A DNA stretch of 64,000 bases, taken from positions 17,152,001 to 17,216,000 of the forward strand of contig AP031354.1 of assembly GCA_037833965.1 (NCBI GenBank), read 5' to 3'. The position numbers and the translations under genes were made by a program. Shown one piece after another: positions 21,197 to 33,016 of this stretch. The notes beneath the pieces were generated by a model. It saw only the letters and a list, made by a program, of their open reading frames with translations, was not told the origin of the DNA and did no database searches. This DNA comes from Marchantia polymorpha subsp. ruderalis. Its lineage: Eukaryota; Streptophyta; Marchantiopsida; Marchantiales; Marchantiaceae. How positions within the stretch are numbered: the stretch's first letter is position 1; each line of letters begins with the position of its first letter.

Positions 21197-24100
21197 TCAA
21201 TTTCCCGACAAAATCCCAGTTCTAATACCTTCTTTCATGCACTCCTTGCACACCCATGCATGGCCACCTGATTCTACTCCCTCGTATTTCACCGGATACA
21301 ACTTGAAGATTTTTGCATAGTTAATATCCCCAAGAAGTTTCTGAATCCTCAACCATGCTTGTGTCAGCTCCTTGCTTTTCCCAGCTTTTACAACTGCACT
21401 ACGATCACCATCGCTAATGCCATCTAGTTTAACAATATCAGATTTTAAATCTGCCCAGTCCGGAATCGCTTGGCCCAACCCCAACGTCATACTCAGTCCA
21501 GCCTTTGCAGTATAATACAAGACTTTGTATGAAATTTCAATGGTTTTGGTAATCCACTTACGATTATCCAGATCCACGCGTATCTTCAAACCTTCTTGAT
21601 CTTCGACCACGTGAAACCCAGTCGCCGACTCACACATCAAGTGTAATCTAACGGTTTTCGCGACATGCATAAATGCACTCAACCTATAGAAATTGTTAAC
21701 ATCATCCGTAATGTAAGGTCGCTTGGGGGTTCTGGTCTGCTGAAACGATTGAGTATATCCGATAATCCTGTCTACTTTAGACACAAAATCACTCAGAGTT
21801 GACTGCAGTTGATGCTGCACAGAGAGTATCTGCTCCATCTTCGTCTCCAATCTCTGCATACCTAATCTAAACCTTTCATCAAAACCATCAAACTTTCTTT
21901 CCATCCTTCCCAAAGCATGTCGGAATTCATCCAAAGCATGTCGGATTTCACAAAATTCACTTGTGCTCGCCCCACTGGATGATCGTCGATTGGAGTCTTT
22001 CATAGTAACCATGTTCTCATTTTCAGGGTAAAAGTGAATCAAATCTTTGTTCACTTTGTTTACACCTTTCTGCAATGATCTCAATTGTTGGCTGTGGTCT
22101 TGATGAAATGACTCCAATGGTTGCATTTGCTTCTGAATGGTCTCATTCACAATCTCTTCCACATCACTCTTCCACAGCAACTCCCTCGCTCTTTCATGTA
22201 TAACCTCTGTTATGTGCCCTTCAATCCGGGGCCAAGGGTGCTCATAGTTGAACAACTCTTCCTCCTTCACCAAGTGAAACCTATCCGACGGATAATCCTC
22301 AAGTTTGTCATTGATGTAACAAATGAAGTTGGATTTGAGCTTCTCGATCAGAATGGCTCCTCTGCGATGAATCGGAATCAGCATCTCCACGCAACGTGTT
22401 TGGATCAAACCGAGCACTAACGCCACCCCGGGACAGCCTTTCGATGATGCGCAAAATGATATCAACTCCTGGACGATATGCCTCATCACGTAAGTAGTGG
22501 CCAACTCCCTTGATTTATAATCCGAGCATAACATCAGAACATCCACGTAACTGCGGGACGTTCCTTGCTCCAGATATATCTCGTGCCCATCAAGGTTGAG
22601 TTGCATATAATGTCGAGAGCAGATCATAGTCTTCTCGGAGACATTCATCTCCGATATCAACTTGCGTCTCATGAATATCTACAATGATACAGAATTTGGT
22701 AAATGTTAAGCGGCACATTTAAAAAATTAAATTCTACTAATGAAAAGGGAACACTCCATTCATCAAACATGAGTTACAATCAGACCTCAACGCATTCAAT
22801 TTTCTCGCAGTATCTTTAAAATCACCTCGAAGCATGGGAAAAAGCCAGCGTTCAGTGACATTGTTCTTTCATCTTGACATTGTATCCGGATGCCGACAAA
22901 CTTTGAAGCCCCAACCCTACTTCTCCATTTCTTCGACTTCTCGTCCGCCAATTCTTGAGGTATCTGTCCTTCAGCACTTTCATACTCAGGTACGAAGGAG
23001 GGAATGAAATACTGAAAAGGATCTTCCGCCTTGAAACACAAATCTAAATTGATAAGGATGTTCTCAATGACTTTCTTATCCACACCTATCTCTGTGTCTC
23101 TGTCCACACCTATCTTTACCTCTGGTTGCTTGTTCAGAAACTCTTCTATCGACCAAGCAAAGACATCCTCACTCACAAATCCGTCCTTGCTTGCGTATGA
23201 AACACTCGAGGTTTTTTTGAGAAAGTTTTGACCCACAGCTACCAGCTCACCCAATAATTTATTGGTGAGCCAATTTGGATCAACAATAATATAATCAAGG
23301 TTGGGGATAGAAACTATGGATCCAACGTCATTCATATAAGATGTGATTGACTTCATCATCTCTGAATGATCTTTGGCATGAGCCGAAGAGGTTGGAATGA
23401 ATTCTGTCAACATCTTTAAACAAAATTCAGAAAACTTCTTGGATTGCCAAAGAGGGCATCTTCTATTCTTCTTGGTGTTTTTAACCAAGAGGTACGAGAG
23501 TTGGGAACACAATTGAGGAACCCGTGGAGATTTTTTACTCAACAAGTCATCAAAGATCTCAAAAATGTGTTTTTTGAGAGGCCTAACTTGCTTCTTCTTA
23601 CGACCGTCCACATGAAAAAACTCTTGAAAAGGATGAAGATCCACAAATCTTGCAAATTTTTTTACTGAGTTTTTTCACTATGTTCTGAGCCCAATTCAAA
23701 GATTTGAATCTGGCTTTATCCTTGTGTGAAATCACAACAAGAACTTGTGGAAGACTATGTCCCGTAATCCTAGTGCAGGATGTGATGAAACTCAACCATT
23801 CCTCCAACTCTGTTTCAAGACAAGAACTTTCTTTGTACTTTTTTTCTTTCTGACAGAAGGGGCTATAAACAAATAAAAAAAGACAAAAATTGCTAGCTCG
23901 AGGAAAGAGCACACTTTGAAGGGTACGGAAAATATCTTGTCCTGCAAGATCCCAAATTGAGATCTGTCTTTCTTTATTGTTTTGCAAGAAGTCCACTTCA
24001 ATTCCTTCAGTTCTCCACTTGAATTTGGCCCATTGCCAACTTCTTCCATGGATCAGTGTTTGACGTAATTGAGTCTTGCCTATAAATTGAATACACATAA

Positions 24101-26016
24101 CCACAACAAATACAACTTGTTACTTCAGAGGTTTTTTCAGATTAATTGATACCATATTCTTTGAGTATGATAAACAAGAATGGAAAAAAATTTGAATTCA
24201 AATCAAATAAGTTTTTTTGAAAAATATCTTATTCAGATTTGAAATCACTAGTATTTGACTTTTCTCTTCTTATATTTTTGTTTTATTTTTCACACAAATC
24301 GAAATACATCTCGATTCATAACTAAACTTCATAAAGTAATACTAAATTTGAAATGTAAAACCTTAGATTGCTAGTTCAAAAAGGTGAGAGGTTACAGAGC
24401 ACGTTACCTGCTCTAGGAGAGCCGCATAGAAAGAGTCGACCAGCTTTTGCATCTCCAAATGCTAATCCGGCTTCTCTAAATACGGACATGTAGGCGGCCC
24501 GCTTTTCGTTCTGCTTGAGTGCCTCTTGAATCAACGCCGCCTTTCCGTCTATAGTCCATGAGGTTCTTGAGATATTTATTTCCTGGAGACTCAAGTTCAC
24601 TTGGAGTAGCCCCATCATGTCCCTGAACGTCTCTTCGTCCAGCCAGGTCTCACTCAAATCCAAGTGAGTGAGACTTGTGTTCCCTCGCAGGCACAAAAGC
24701 AGGTCCTTCCATACTCCCTTCCAAACATCTTCGCTTAGAGCACTTAATCCGAGTCTCTTCAGGACGCAAGTTTTTCCAGTTCTTCCGTTCATCGACAGAA
24801 TACCTTCCGGTCTATTGAGGTTGGAAATGCGATGTAATATACTCAGAGATTTCAGAGATGTGATTTCCCCGCGCAGTACCCTACCTAATAGGTTTAATGA
24901 TAACATCACTTCATCTTCACTACCAACATGGAGTGTAATCTCCAGAGTGGGGTCGTTGACTTCGGAGCTAGCAGAACGAGCAAGAGCTTCCACTGACTCC
25001 CAGGCTCCAACTTCATCAAAGCTGGATTCAAACCTAACAAGTATAGTAGTCGCTATGGCATTGTCACGTATGGCTTCGCCGAGCTGGTGCGCTTGCTCAG
25101 GCTCCATGACAAGTCGGTGGAGCTCCACTTCCTTCAATGATGGGTTGGAAATAAGAAGTTCCCTTAAACAGTCTCCGAGTCCTTCCATATACAATAGCCG
25201 AAGACGTTCAATGGATCGGTTGCGATCGTCTCCGGCCAATGCTTTCAGCAACAAGGGCCCTGCCCACTTCCCCACGTAGTCTAAGGTAAATTCTTTCAAA
25301 GACGAGCTCTTGATCAAAACCTGGGTCAGGATTCCAACGGTCTCGTCCTCCAGGTCAACCATATAGCCGCTTAAACGCAACGTTTCTAATAGAGGAGCAC
25401 TATTGATCATGTCAGCCACATACTTCACCGCACTCGAGTCCTCCCACGTTACCCCTAAATCGAAGTCCATCCACGCTTGCTCTAAATCTAAAGACTTGAG
25501 TTTAGAATCGGAACGTCCTTGCAGACCTGAGGCGAGATTCGAGAGACATCTGGCACTCAAACTGGCTTTCAGTTTTAACTCTGTTACGCTAGAGGAATTC
25601 AGAATTCTCCCCAGCTGGAAACACAAGCTCTCATTATCCGCATCATCTGCAAGGTATGTCCCAAAAACGATTATCTCTTCTAGAACGGTGCTCGACCTGA
25701 AACCTCTGAGAACTACCTCCCACTCGCTTGGCGTCAACCTCGATATATATGCCCCACAAATATTGCCCACGTTCAGAATCTCAAGGGTGTTGCAGCTGCC
25801 GATTGCCTCCAGCACTCGAAGACGCACTTTGTGTCGCCAAGTGCGTCTTGGCCACCCTATGACTGTCGAGGGTAATTCGTAATCCGGAAAGAACTCCCGA
25901 AATTCTGGCTTGGTTAAATCGGGAAGCTCCGTTATAGGCTCCCCTTGTCCTTCCAGACGCTGTACAAGGTCCTGGATGGCGGAGGGAAGCTCCGGTTCCT
26001 CGTGTGCGGAGTCCAT
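21197..26016 (-). pseudogene. TORNADO1-like LRR-Roc-COR gene, damaged copy (U1)
   Basis: Three exons on the minus strand, as in U2: exon 1 to 24408 (LRR part, ending …CGSPRAG), exon 2 24079-22826 (Roc and COR) and exon 3 22678-21197 (COR end, coiled coil and TRN1-type C-terminus). Splice sites match U2. Two defects are visible. The first ATG used in U2 (58645) is AAG here, leaving 26016 as the first in-frame ATG. Exon 2 has one extra base in a seven-A run (23657-23663 on the + strand), which breaks the frame between the G4 motif (SHKD) and the COR domain. The exon 2 lengths (1254 against 1259) agree with one inserted base plus two codons lost. The P-loop (GSPRAGKT) and DLAGQD survive. Since homopolymers are error-prone, the frameshift could be an assembly error, in which case this is a second working gene. 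Confidence 0.85.
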
Positions 26017-27861
26017 TTCCCGTGTCGCCAGTTCAGCAGCGTGACTGAAGATGGACGCACCTGCACCTTCCTTTCTCTCCTCCTCTCTCAGAGATTAAGA
26101 AACGTTTGCTGCTTGGCATGCGCGCGCCAAATGTCACCTGGGCTTCAGGAGCCCCTCCTCAATCCGAAGGATCGGCTCACCCGAAAAAAATTAACTTCCC
26201 GTCGCAGTGTCAAAACTTGTGCCCGCTGGGCATGACACTTCTTGCGACCTGCATGAAGAGAAAATTAAGATTAATCTTACCTCTGCAAGGATTCGGATCA
26301 GGAGCAATCACCACGAACGTAGGGATATTGTGCAAACTAGAAGTAAGACGCTGCTCGCACTCAGTGCTGGGCAGGACAAGCGATGTGAATCAAAATCAAA
26401 GCAGATAACCAATATTCCGGTTCCAAAGCAAATTGTAGAGAGTGTGCAATGGGGACTTTATATCTCTCGGGGAACAAACCTTTTGTGAAGTTTAACGGAG
26501 AGAGCTGTTTGATTAGCACCGGTGACCCAACTCAGTGGACAAGCTAAAAGCTCTGCAGGTGAATCTGAAATCCAAAAGAGTTGTTTGATTAGCTCTGGTG
26601 ACCCAACTGAGTGGACAAGCTAAAAGCTCTGCAAGTGAATCTGAAATCCAAAAAACTGGTTCGTATCGATGGTGCGATGTGCATGCAGAATGTCAAAGAA
26701 AGCATGGAAACGCAGATATCTCAGATGGGAAGTACTCTACCTTGTGGAAAACTCCATGTACAATCGGACTGGGAGAATGCGAATCTAGCTGCATCAACAC
26801 CCACGGAAACACAGACCCTCCTAAGCGTAGCGAGTAGAAATTTGCAGCTTACTCATCAGATACTCTCATTATATTGTCTGGATGATCGAGGTCAAGACAA
26901 CATACTAACACAACACGCGTGTTCCTCCAAACTCGGAGTGATTGGAAAATGTTCTGAGAAGGTCAGAGTAAATCTTGACTTTGTTGTGCAAGTGAACGTG
27001 AAAATTGATGAATGCATCAGTGTGCTGATACACTCGATGTCGTCACGCTGAGCACAGAAATTTAAAGAATCTTTGATCTATTCAAGCAAGTGGATGTATT
27101 CTTACAATTGAGAGGCACATGGGTTGTCAGCTTGGTGTGTAAAGTCTCTTGCGCGTTTTTCTTGCTTTGACGATCGGTACAGTAATCTACATTACTCTGC
27201 ATATAGCGTAGGTTCAGAAAGTGATAAACTTTGTGGGAAATCATTTTTCTAATCATAATGTCATGGGTACAGAGTACACGAGGACTCGCGGTCTTCAACT
27301 GCTGGTATGATTGTTCTTCTACCTCGACTGTCAAGCATGCACAGTTCTAACACCAGTGTCTGGAGGTCTTTCAACCTCAAACATTAAAATAAAATCAGAT
27401 TTCGTCCGAGCTAAGAGCAGTCCTGCTTGTTTATCACGTCGTTTAGAACACCACAGAACCAGCATGATACTTGCTAAGGTCAACGTAAATCCTCTCAAGA
27501 ATTTACGTTCTTCTAATCTGCTTGCAAGTGAAGAAAAACTTTGTTGTATCGATGAGATGAAAAATACCTCATATGCTAAATTTTAGAGAACAATGATTCA
27601 AAACTCCAGATGAACATCTCGTTTGAAGTCTAAAGGGTAAGACAAACTTACATGGAAACTGCAATACCTGAAATATTGACTCAAATGAAACAAGTATTTC
27701 TGCAACTTTTGCACTCGTATGCTCATATCATAATTCCAAACATGTGAGATAAATAGATGAAAGCACTTTGTTCAATTGATAAAATGGTTGAAACGCAAAA
27801 GTATTAATTCATGTCTTTAGTACTCTCTCTTTTGTGTAAAGCAAATTCACATGAATTGAAA
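26017..27861. other. Upstream region of the TORNADO1-like gene (U1)
   Basis: Shared with U2 58658-60429. It should contain the promoter and 5' untranslated region of the minus-strand gene. A 76-bp tandem duplication lies at 26502-26653. The plus-strand ORFs here (for example 26611-27051) change frame or length in U2 and are not supported as genes. Confidence 0.55.
26502..26653. repeat. 76-bp direct tandem duplication (U1)
   Basis: Two units starting gagctgtttgattagcac and gagttgtttgattagctc, period 76, with few differences. The same pair exists in U2 (59074-59225), so it predates the large duplication. It lies about 500-640 bp upstream of the TORNADO1-like start codon. Confidence 0.9.
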
Positions 27862-28847
27862 GTTACAAAATTTAAAATTGTGATTTAATACCTTTCTATT
27901 ATATGTGTTGCATGTTTAGCATCTTTATTTGATGGTACCTCAAATCTGAAAATGTTCAGTCATAAACAATGTGTAATAATTTGTTTCTGACAAGACATAT
28001 TCAATGAAAGTTACAGTTTAACATTTTATATAAATTTTATTCACAGCTTTAGAGATTTTGACTCTAAACTTTTTCAGCTGTTTTGGTTTTTTTTAATTTT
28101 TTGATTCTTGGACAGTTTATTTAGATGCATCATCTAGATTAATGCAACTGAATAATTCTCAAATAGTACAACTACACAAATGAGATAATTAGTGGATGGT
28201 TACATGTTTACTTGTTCCAACTTTATAACTGAAGCTGAAACAAGGAGGTGATAATAACATTGTAAGTAATTATTTCAGACTTTTACTTACATGCCTACAC
28301 ACAAAAATCTTGATGATGCACGATACATTCAAGTTGAACTAACTCTGAAAAGATCAAATGTTGATGAAAGAATCAATGGATAATCTCCAACAATGACTTA
28401 GTCTCTCGCTAAAGTTAAAATGCAACCAAATATTAGATCAAAATATGTCATCTTACTTTACTTGACATGTTTTTTTTCAACTATACGTATTGATTCTTTT
28501 TTTGGGAATTCTCTATATTGGTGAATTCTGCCGCAGGTGTCCATTGGCGTACTTGTAGGAATTATTTACTATACCCTAGGGATCATTTTTCTCACACCAG
28601 CCTACACATAAAAAGTGTCTTGCATTCACTCCGATGACTACACAGCTATCCTGCAACAATAGTTGGCATTAACTCTTAGTGCAAGATCTTCTAAAAAATG
28701 CACAATGTAATTTTTTATGACTCGGTGCTCTAGAAATTTATATATATTTTAAATTTATCAAGAATCCAACTGGAAATTATTCACTACATTATTTTTCACT
28801 CTCCACTTGTATTCAACTTACTCGTTGATGTTGAGTCTGGAGTACTC

Positions 28848-28897
28848 ATCCACATGTAGGTTACATGTGGATGGTGGGTTACATGATGTAACCCACC
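28848..28897. repeat. Two abutting perfect palindromes
   Basis: The first hairpin is atccacatgta / ggt / tacatgtggat (28848-28872). The second starts at the very next base: ggtgggttacat / g / atgtaacccacc (28873-28897). All arm pairs match. This is the same back-to-back architecture as the U1/U2 junction at 30676-30729. Confidence 0.95.
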
Positions 28898-29541
28898 GTC
28901 CACTTCATAAGAATCAAGACACGATCTGCTCACAGATACATAAGACCTTCTCCAACTTATGCCATGACAGTATGTAGCGATCATGCAGAATGCTACAGGT
29001 TGTATCTTCACAGCAATCTTCACTTGTACGCAAATGTCTTTTGCTTTTTCAAACAGCCAAGTCAAGTATGTTTCAGGAGCAGCATCTTGGCTGGCTTGTT
29101 TATAATTGTTAACAGTTGCTGTGATATTAGATAATCTGATTTTTAAATGGAACGATACACATTGGAAACTATTCTCGGAACATATTTTTTATTGTATTGT
29201 GGTATCTTGCCAAACAAGTATTACGCGCAGTACAATGCCTAAATTGGAGAGTAAAACAAAAAACTAAATCACTTTACCTCTGACCCTGATCTCCGTTGTA
29301 TATTCCAACGCATAAGCTTCTTTATATCTTCGGCTTATTCCAAGGACCCATAGGAGTAACGTGGAACTTATAAACTCCAGTTCACTCCGCAGAACAAAGT
29401 GAAATGCTCGGCTGGATTCTTTTAATCTTTATTATGGGAACATACTGAACAAGTACAACGCACAATACAATGATTCAACTGTAGAGTCCAACCTTTCACG
29501 CCACCGCTTTATCTTCCTTTAACACACATTTCAAGCCGACC

Positions 29542-29574
29542 CTCATCTAAGTTGAAATATTCAACTTAGATGAG
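29542..29574. repeat. Perfect palindrome, 15-bp arms
   Basis: The arms ctcatctaagttgaa and ttcaacttagatgag surround ata. Two related sequences in the window (near 29290-29320 and 62030-62060) are not palindromic here: they read approximately ccaacgcataagct and tcaacgcagaagct where the right arm lies, so the right arm appears to have been rewritten as an inverted copy of the left. Confidence 0.9.
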
Positions 29575-29795
29575 AAGCTTCCTTATGTCTTCGGTTTATT
29601 CCATGGACCCACAATAGGAACTTTGACATTAGAAACTGGTATATACACTTTTATCAGTCTGAACGCAGGAATGCCAGCCACTTTGTCACAATGAAATTGA
29701 GAATTTTGTTTATGGAGATTGGTGCGACTAAGTACAACCATCCTCCAAGAGTGCGAACGCTTATGAGGCTGCTTCCGAAGCAATCATGAAGAAGC

Positions 29796-30675
29796 CTCTC
29801 CTCTCTCCTACGCGTGAGTATTATCAAGCTGCTGGGTTACGGGAATAGTGAAAATCAAGCAGAATCGCATAGAATAGCACAAGTATGATATTGGGGATGA
29901 TTATTTAGAATGCTATGAAACACGTAACATCTCCAAACTGTGTTCCACCAGCAACTCTACATCATAACTGACGGCCTGATGTTTGTTCTTCTGGAATGCG
30001 GCGACAACCTCTGAGTAAAACTTTGTTCACTATCTGGGAATAATGACAGCGCTATGAAGCTTCTGAGTTCGATATAACTTAATTTCGAAACATGTGTCGT
30101 TGTGACATCGAGAATATAGTTTTCCGGACAACACCCTCGAGATTCCAATGTACAAATAACTGTACCACCTTGAGTCACATGGGGCTCGGAGATGCATGGC
30201 CATGAAAAAGAATCTAGGAACCATTCATAGTCCAGCAGCCGAATCCACTTCATACAGTACTATTCAAAGTTGTGCTGACTCATATGTAACTCTAGTTGAC
30301 AGTGTGCCATCTGCAAAAGTCAAAGTTGTGCTGACTCATATGTAACTCTAGTTGACCGTGTGCCATTTTTGAAGTGGGCAATGCTGAAGAAGAGATTTTC
30401 TGGAAGTTCTATAGTGGAAACTAAAAACCTCTCTCGAATCTTCATCACCTTTTGGTGTTTTGACTTTCTAAAGTACATGGCGGACTGGATGATTTGTTTA
30501 AATTAAATTTTGCAAGGCTAGAATGAATGAACATGCATACAGAAAAAGCATGCTGAGTTCGTGGTGGTTATCAGACAGACTGTTCACCAGTTCCAACCTC
30601 ACCGCATCATCAATCTTGCCACCAGAAACAGCTCTGCTGCTGTATCCGCAAATCTGCACCTCCTTGCCAGGCACG
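29796..30675. other. Right end of U1, contains R3 copy c
   Basis: Matches U2 60430-61311. From about 29950 it is a diverged relative of 17650-18900. A ~52-bp segment (caaagttgtgctgactcatatg…) is repeated in tandem at about 30268-30367, and the doubling is also in U2 (60897-61000). R3 copy c occupies 30498-30675 and is cut by the duplication junction. No gene is supported. Confidence 0.55.
30498..30675 (-). repeat. R3 copy c (end of U1, truncated at the junction)
   Basis: The minus frame contains AVSGGKIDDAVRLELVNSLS, the second R3 subfamily. In U2 (61132 onward) the repeat continues past the point where U1 is cut at about 30685, showing that the U1/U2 breakpoint fell inside R3. Confidence 0.6.
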
Positions 30676-30729
30676 CCGATTCCAAGGTCCTTGGAATCGG
30701 GGCCCTCCACGAGTCGTGGAGGGCCCCGA
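30676..30729. repeat. Twin palindromes at the U1/U2 tandem junction
   Basis: The end of U1 (ccgattccaagg) is followed by t and then its inverted copy (ccttggaatcgg), 30676-30700. The start of U2 (tcgtggagggccccga, 30714-30729) is preceded by g and its inverted copy (tcggggccctccacga, 30697-30712). The two hairpins overlap by four bases. The native left edge of U1 (4473-4488) lacks the left arm, and the native continuation of the U1 end in U2 (61313 onward) lacks the inverted copy. The palindromes were therefore made at the joint. Confidence 0.95.
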
Positions 30730-30889
30730 GGGGACCCGCAAACGCTCGAAGGAGGGTTTACAATCGCAACTCATGCAATGTACCGAATCAATCAATGTTA
30801 GATTGCAATTATGATGTGACGCAATCCGGTCTCATCGTTCCTCTGCAGCTACTGCTCTTCTCGCAACTCTTCTCCGTCCTCCCTTTCCC

Positions 30890-31066
30890 ATGTATGCTTC
30901 CCTGACACGTCTTCGGAAAGTCCTCCGACTTCAGGTCAAAAGCTTGCGGCTAGGGTTCGCTGACAGACCTTTCGCTGATCGAGCACCTGCCGCAAATGCG
31001 CAACTCCTCCTCGCACACACACCGCACCGACCACGACATAAATTTTATTCCTCGCCATCTGAATAG
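30890..31066 (+). CDS. Candidate small ORF or first exon, 58 codons (U2 copy)
   Basis: Same start, length and stop as 4649-4825, with a few amino-acid changes (for example G to D in the RLGFA(G/D)RPF region). In U2 the downstream sequence is changed by the loss of the 5041-5586 equivalent, so any downstream exon in that interval would be missing here. Not recognised. Confidence 0.25.
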   Translation: MYASLTRLRKVLRLQVKSLRLGFADRPFADRAPAANAQLLLAHTPHRPRHKFYSSPSE

Positions 31067-31137
31067 AATTAAATCGGTCGAAGGGTCGAGGACGCATTTA
31101 CGGACGTCCGGCAGCTTTGCCGAAACCGCGAGCGGCG

Positions 31138-31162
31138 CAAATTTCCGGCTCCCGGAAAGTTG
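31138..31162. repeat. Imperfect palindrome (U2 counterpart of 4897-4921)
   Basis: Arms caaatttccgg and ccggaaagttg differ at one pair. See the U1 copy for the perfect version. Confidence 0.8.
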
Positions 31163-31663
31163 TTTGTTGGTCTCGTGCGGCAGTCGCGGAAGCCTGAAGG
31201 CCCACGACTTGGCCGGCGGATCGAGAAAGTGTACAGGAATAGAACGTCGGAGGGGCAGCGCCAAAAAAATTTTATATTTATATAATATAAATTAAAACTG
31301 ATTATTATTCATAGTTGCACTAACTAGATATTGATTGTAAATCATTTGATCAATACTTGACTTAACTCCTATGACATCATAACTAGATTATAATAATTAA
31401 CACGTATCACAAGATTTTCCAATATATATATATTTACCCTCGATGTCTCATAACTCGGTCATGCTTCTATACGTGAAGTCAACAAAGTGCATGAAAGAAA
31501 GAATAACGTGGAACCATTCAGAAGCAAACAAGTGATAATTCAAACCAAACACTGAAGAAAATGACTGAAAGACCCAATCTACTTTAAAGTTATTCTAAAA
31601 GAGTCGGTCTCCTTATAAGACTATGGATTTTCATAGTCTAAGTTCTAGTCTATGTCATATGAT

Positions 31664-33016
31664 TAGTAGGCGTACAAGTCATCGTTAATGATCTAATCTT
31701 AAGATATTCACAAAAGATAACTCGCATCTTATCTAAATGATCAATGCTTTATCTATCAGAAAACACCAAGGTTTGACATTTGCTTTTTTGTATCATGCAC
31801 ATCATATATTCTCATTCAATAATAAAGTGATCAATCTAAGATTTACCTTAACTTGATACATCTTTTCTACATTCGTTACAAACCGAGATGCAATTTCATG
31901 ATTGCTAAAAGATTGCTACAAGTTTCTTTGCATTTTGTTAGACTTCTCAAAAGAATTGGAACATATAAATATTTGGTTAAATTTTTCAATTTCAAACTTC
32001 GTTCAACTCGAACTCATTTTGTGGGAATCTTTTCTACACCATGTTTGTATCTGTGATCGATCATCAAATTGAAAAAAGTACTCGATGTGTCGTGCAAAAT
32101 AAAGGTTTTCTTTCTTTTGCAACCCACATCAAGATAAGATATATTATAGTAAGATAAGATAGTAACCCATCATGAGAGACACAAATATGCGTCGAAAACG
32201 CTCACAACTTCTCCAAACCATTAAATTACTTGAAATATTCTATTATGTCTTCGCTTATTTATGCATCTTGTAAATGCCAGAATGATCGCATAATTTGGTA
32301 TTTAAATTCTTTATATTCCACATTCTTTTCGATGAACATATAAGTTTCCTATTCTTGTCAATCGCTAGTTCTTTATTTGTCTGATGCTTCCTTCGTTAAA
32401 TTAGCGTCACAAATGTGTTCATAGTTTCATTAAGTATTGATAGTTCTTGCATGTCCATCACTATAGCCAAACTATATGAAGTGAGATAAAAAATATTTGA
32501 TATTCTCTGTGGATGTAATGATTTGAAAACTATTAGCAGCGACATCAAGGCTAAAAAATCCATGTCCATCTTTTTGTTCCTTCACTCTGAATTTTTTATT
32601 AAAGACATGTTCAGAGCTTTGACTTGGTATTATTTTTTTCTGCATGTCTTTGAATATGATAAGTTAGTTTTATATCGAACAACCCAAAATTAGTTTCCAA
32701 GGTTTAGTTTATCCTTAGTGCCTTCTGGGCCTCCAAAACATTATGGTGCATTGAGTGACTCAATCAAACATGACAACTGTAGCTAAAAAAAATATTAAGC
32801 AATACTACATCAAAATGCAAACAAGTTTCTTTATTTTCATATCTTAATCATTATTGAAGGACTAAATACCCATCATCTAACCGGAAAACTATACCGGTAG
32901 CTAGCTATTGCATATTGCAGTAGTAACGTGAGTTTATAAGAAAATCCCTATGTGATGGCTTAACAACCCTGTAAAAGATCAAATAATTTCAAAGGAATGC
33001 CACGCATTCTATCTGA
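31664..33016. repeat. R1 copy c (within U2)
   Basis: Third copy of the AT-rich R1 segment, near-identical to 5986-7351 and 1-1363 apart from small indels (for example a short loss near 32930). No coding sequence is seen. Confidence 0.85.

Larger units (their letters stand above)
27862..29795. repeat. Segment S: U1-only block related to the right flank of U2
   Basis: U2 jumps from the equivalent of 27861 to 29796 (at 60429/60430), so this 1.93 kb is absent there. Diverged relatives of parts of it (28500-28830 and 29380-29640) occur to the right of U2 at about 61590-62150, including the shared text ctccacttgtattcaa and cacaatgtaatt. Within S the motif around cttcggcttattccaaggaccc appears twice more (29270-29400, 29400-29640), so S is itself internally repetitive. 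No confident gene is present. Confidence 0.6.
4473..30687. repeat. U1: left unit of a ~26-31 kb direct tandem duplication
   Basis: Collinear blocks in U1 match U2 in the same order and orientation: 4473 with 30714, 5986 with 31664, 8806 with 34489/37970, 10934 with 40075, 13905 with 43021, 15345 with 48016, 17368 with 49834, 21197 with 53815, 26016 with 58588, 29796 with 60430. The copies differ by scattered substitutions and by large indels: U1 lacks about 3.5 kb of helicase gene and the LTR-like insertion, while U2 lacks 5041-5586 and 27862-29795. The right end of U1 breaks inside repeat R3 while U2 runs on through it, so the novel joint is U1 end to U2 start. Confidence 0.95.

Noticed and set aside
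23657-23663. Programmed ribosomal frameshift in the TORNADO1-like gene
   Set aside because: U2 needs no frameshift at the same place, so a plain indel or sequencing error in U1 is far more likely.
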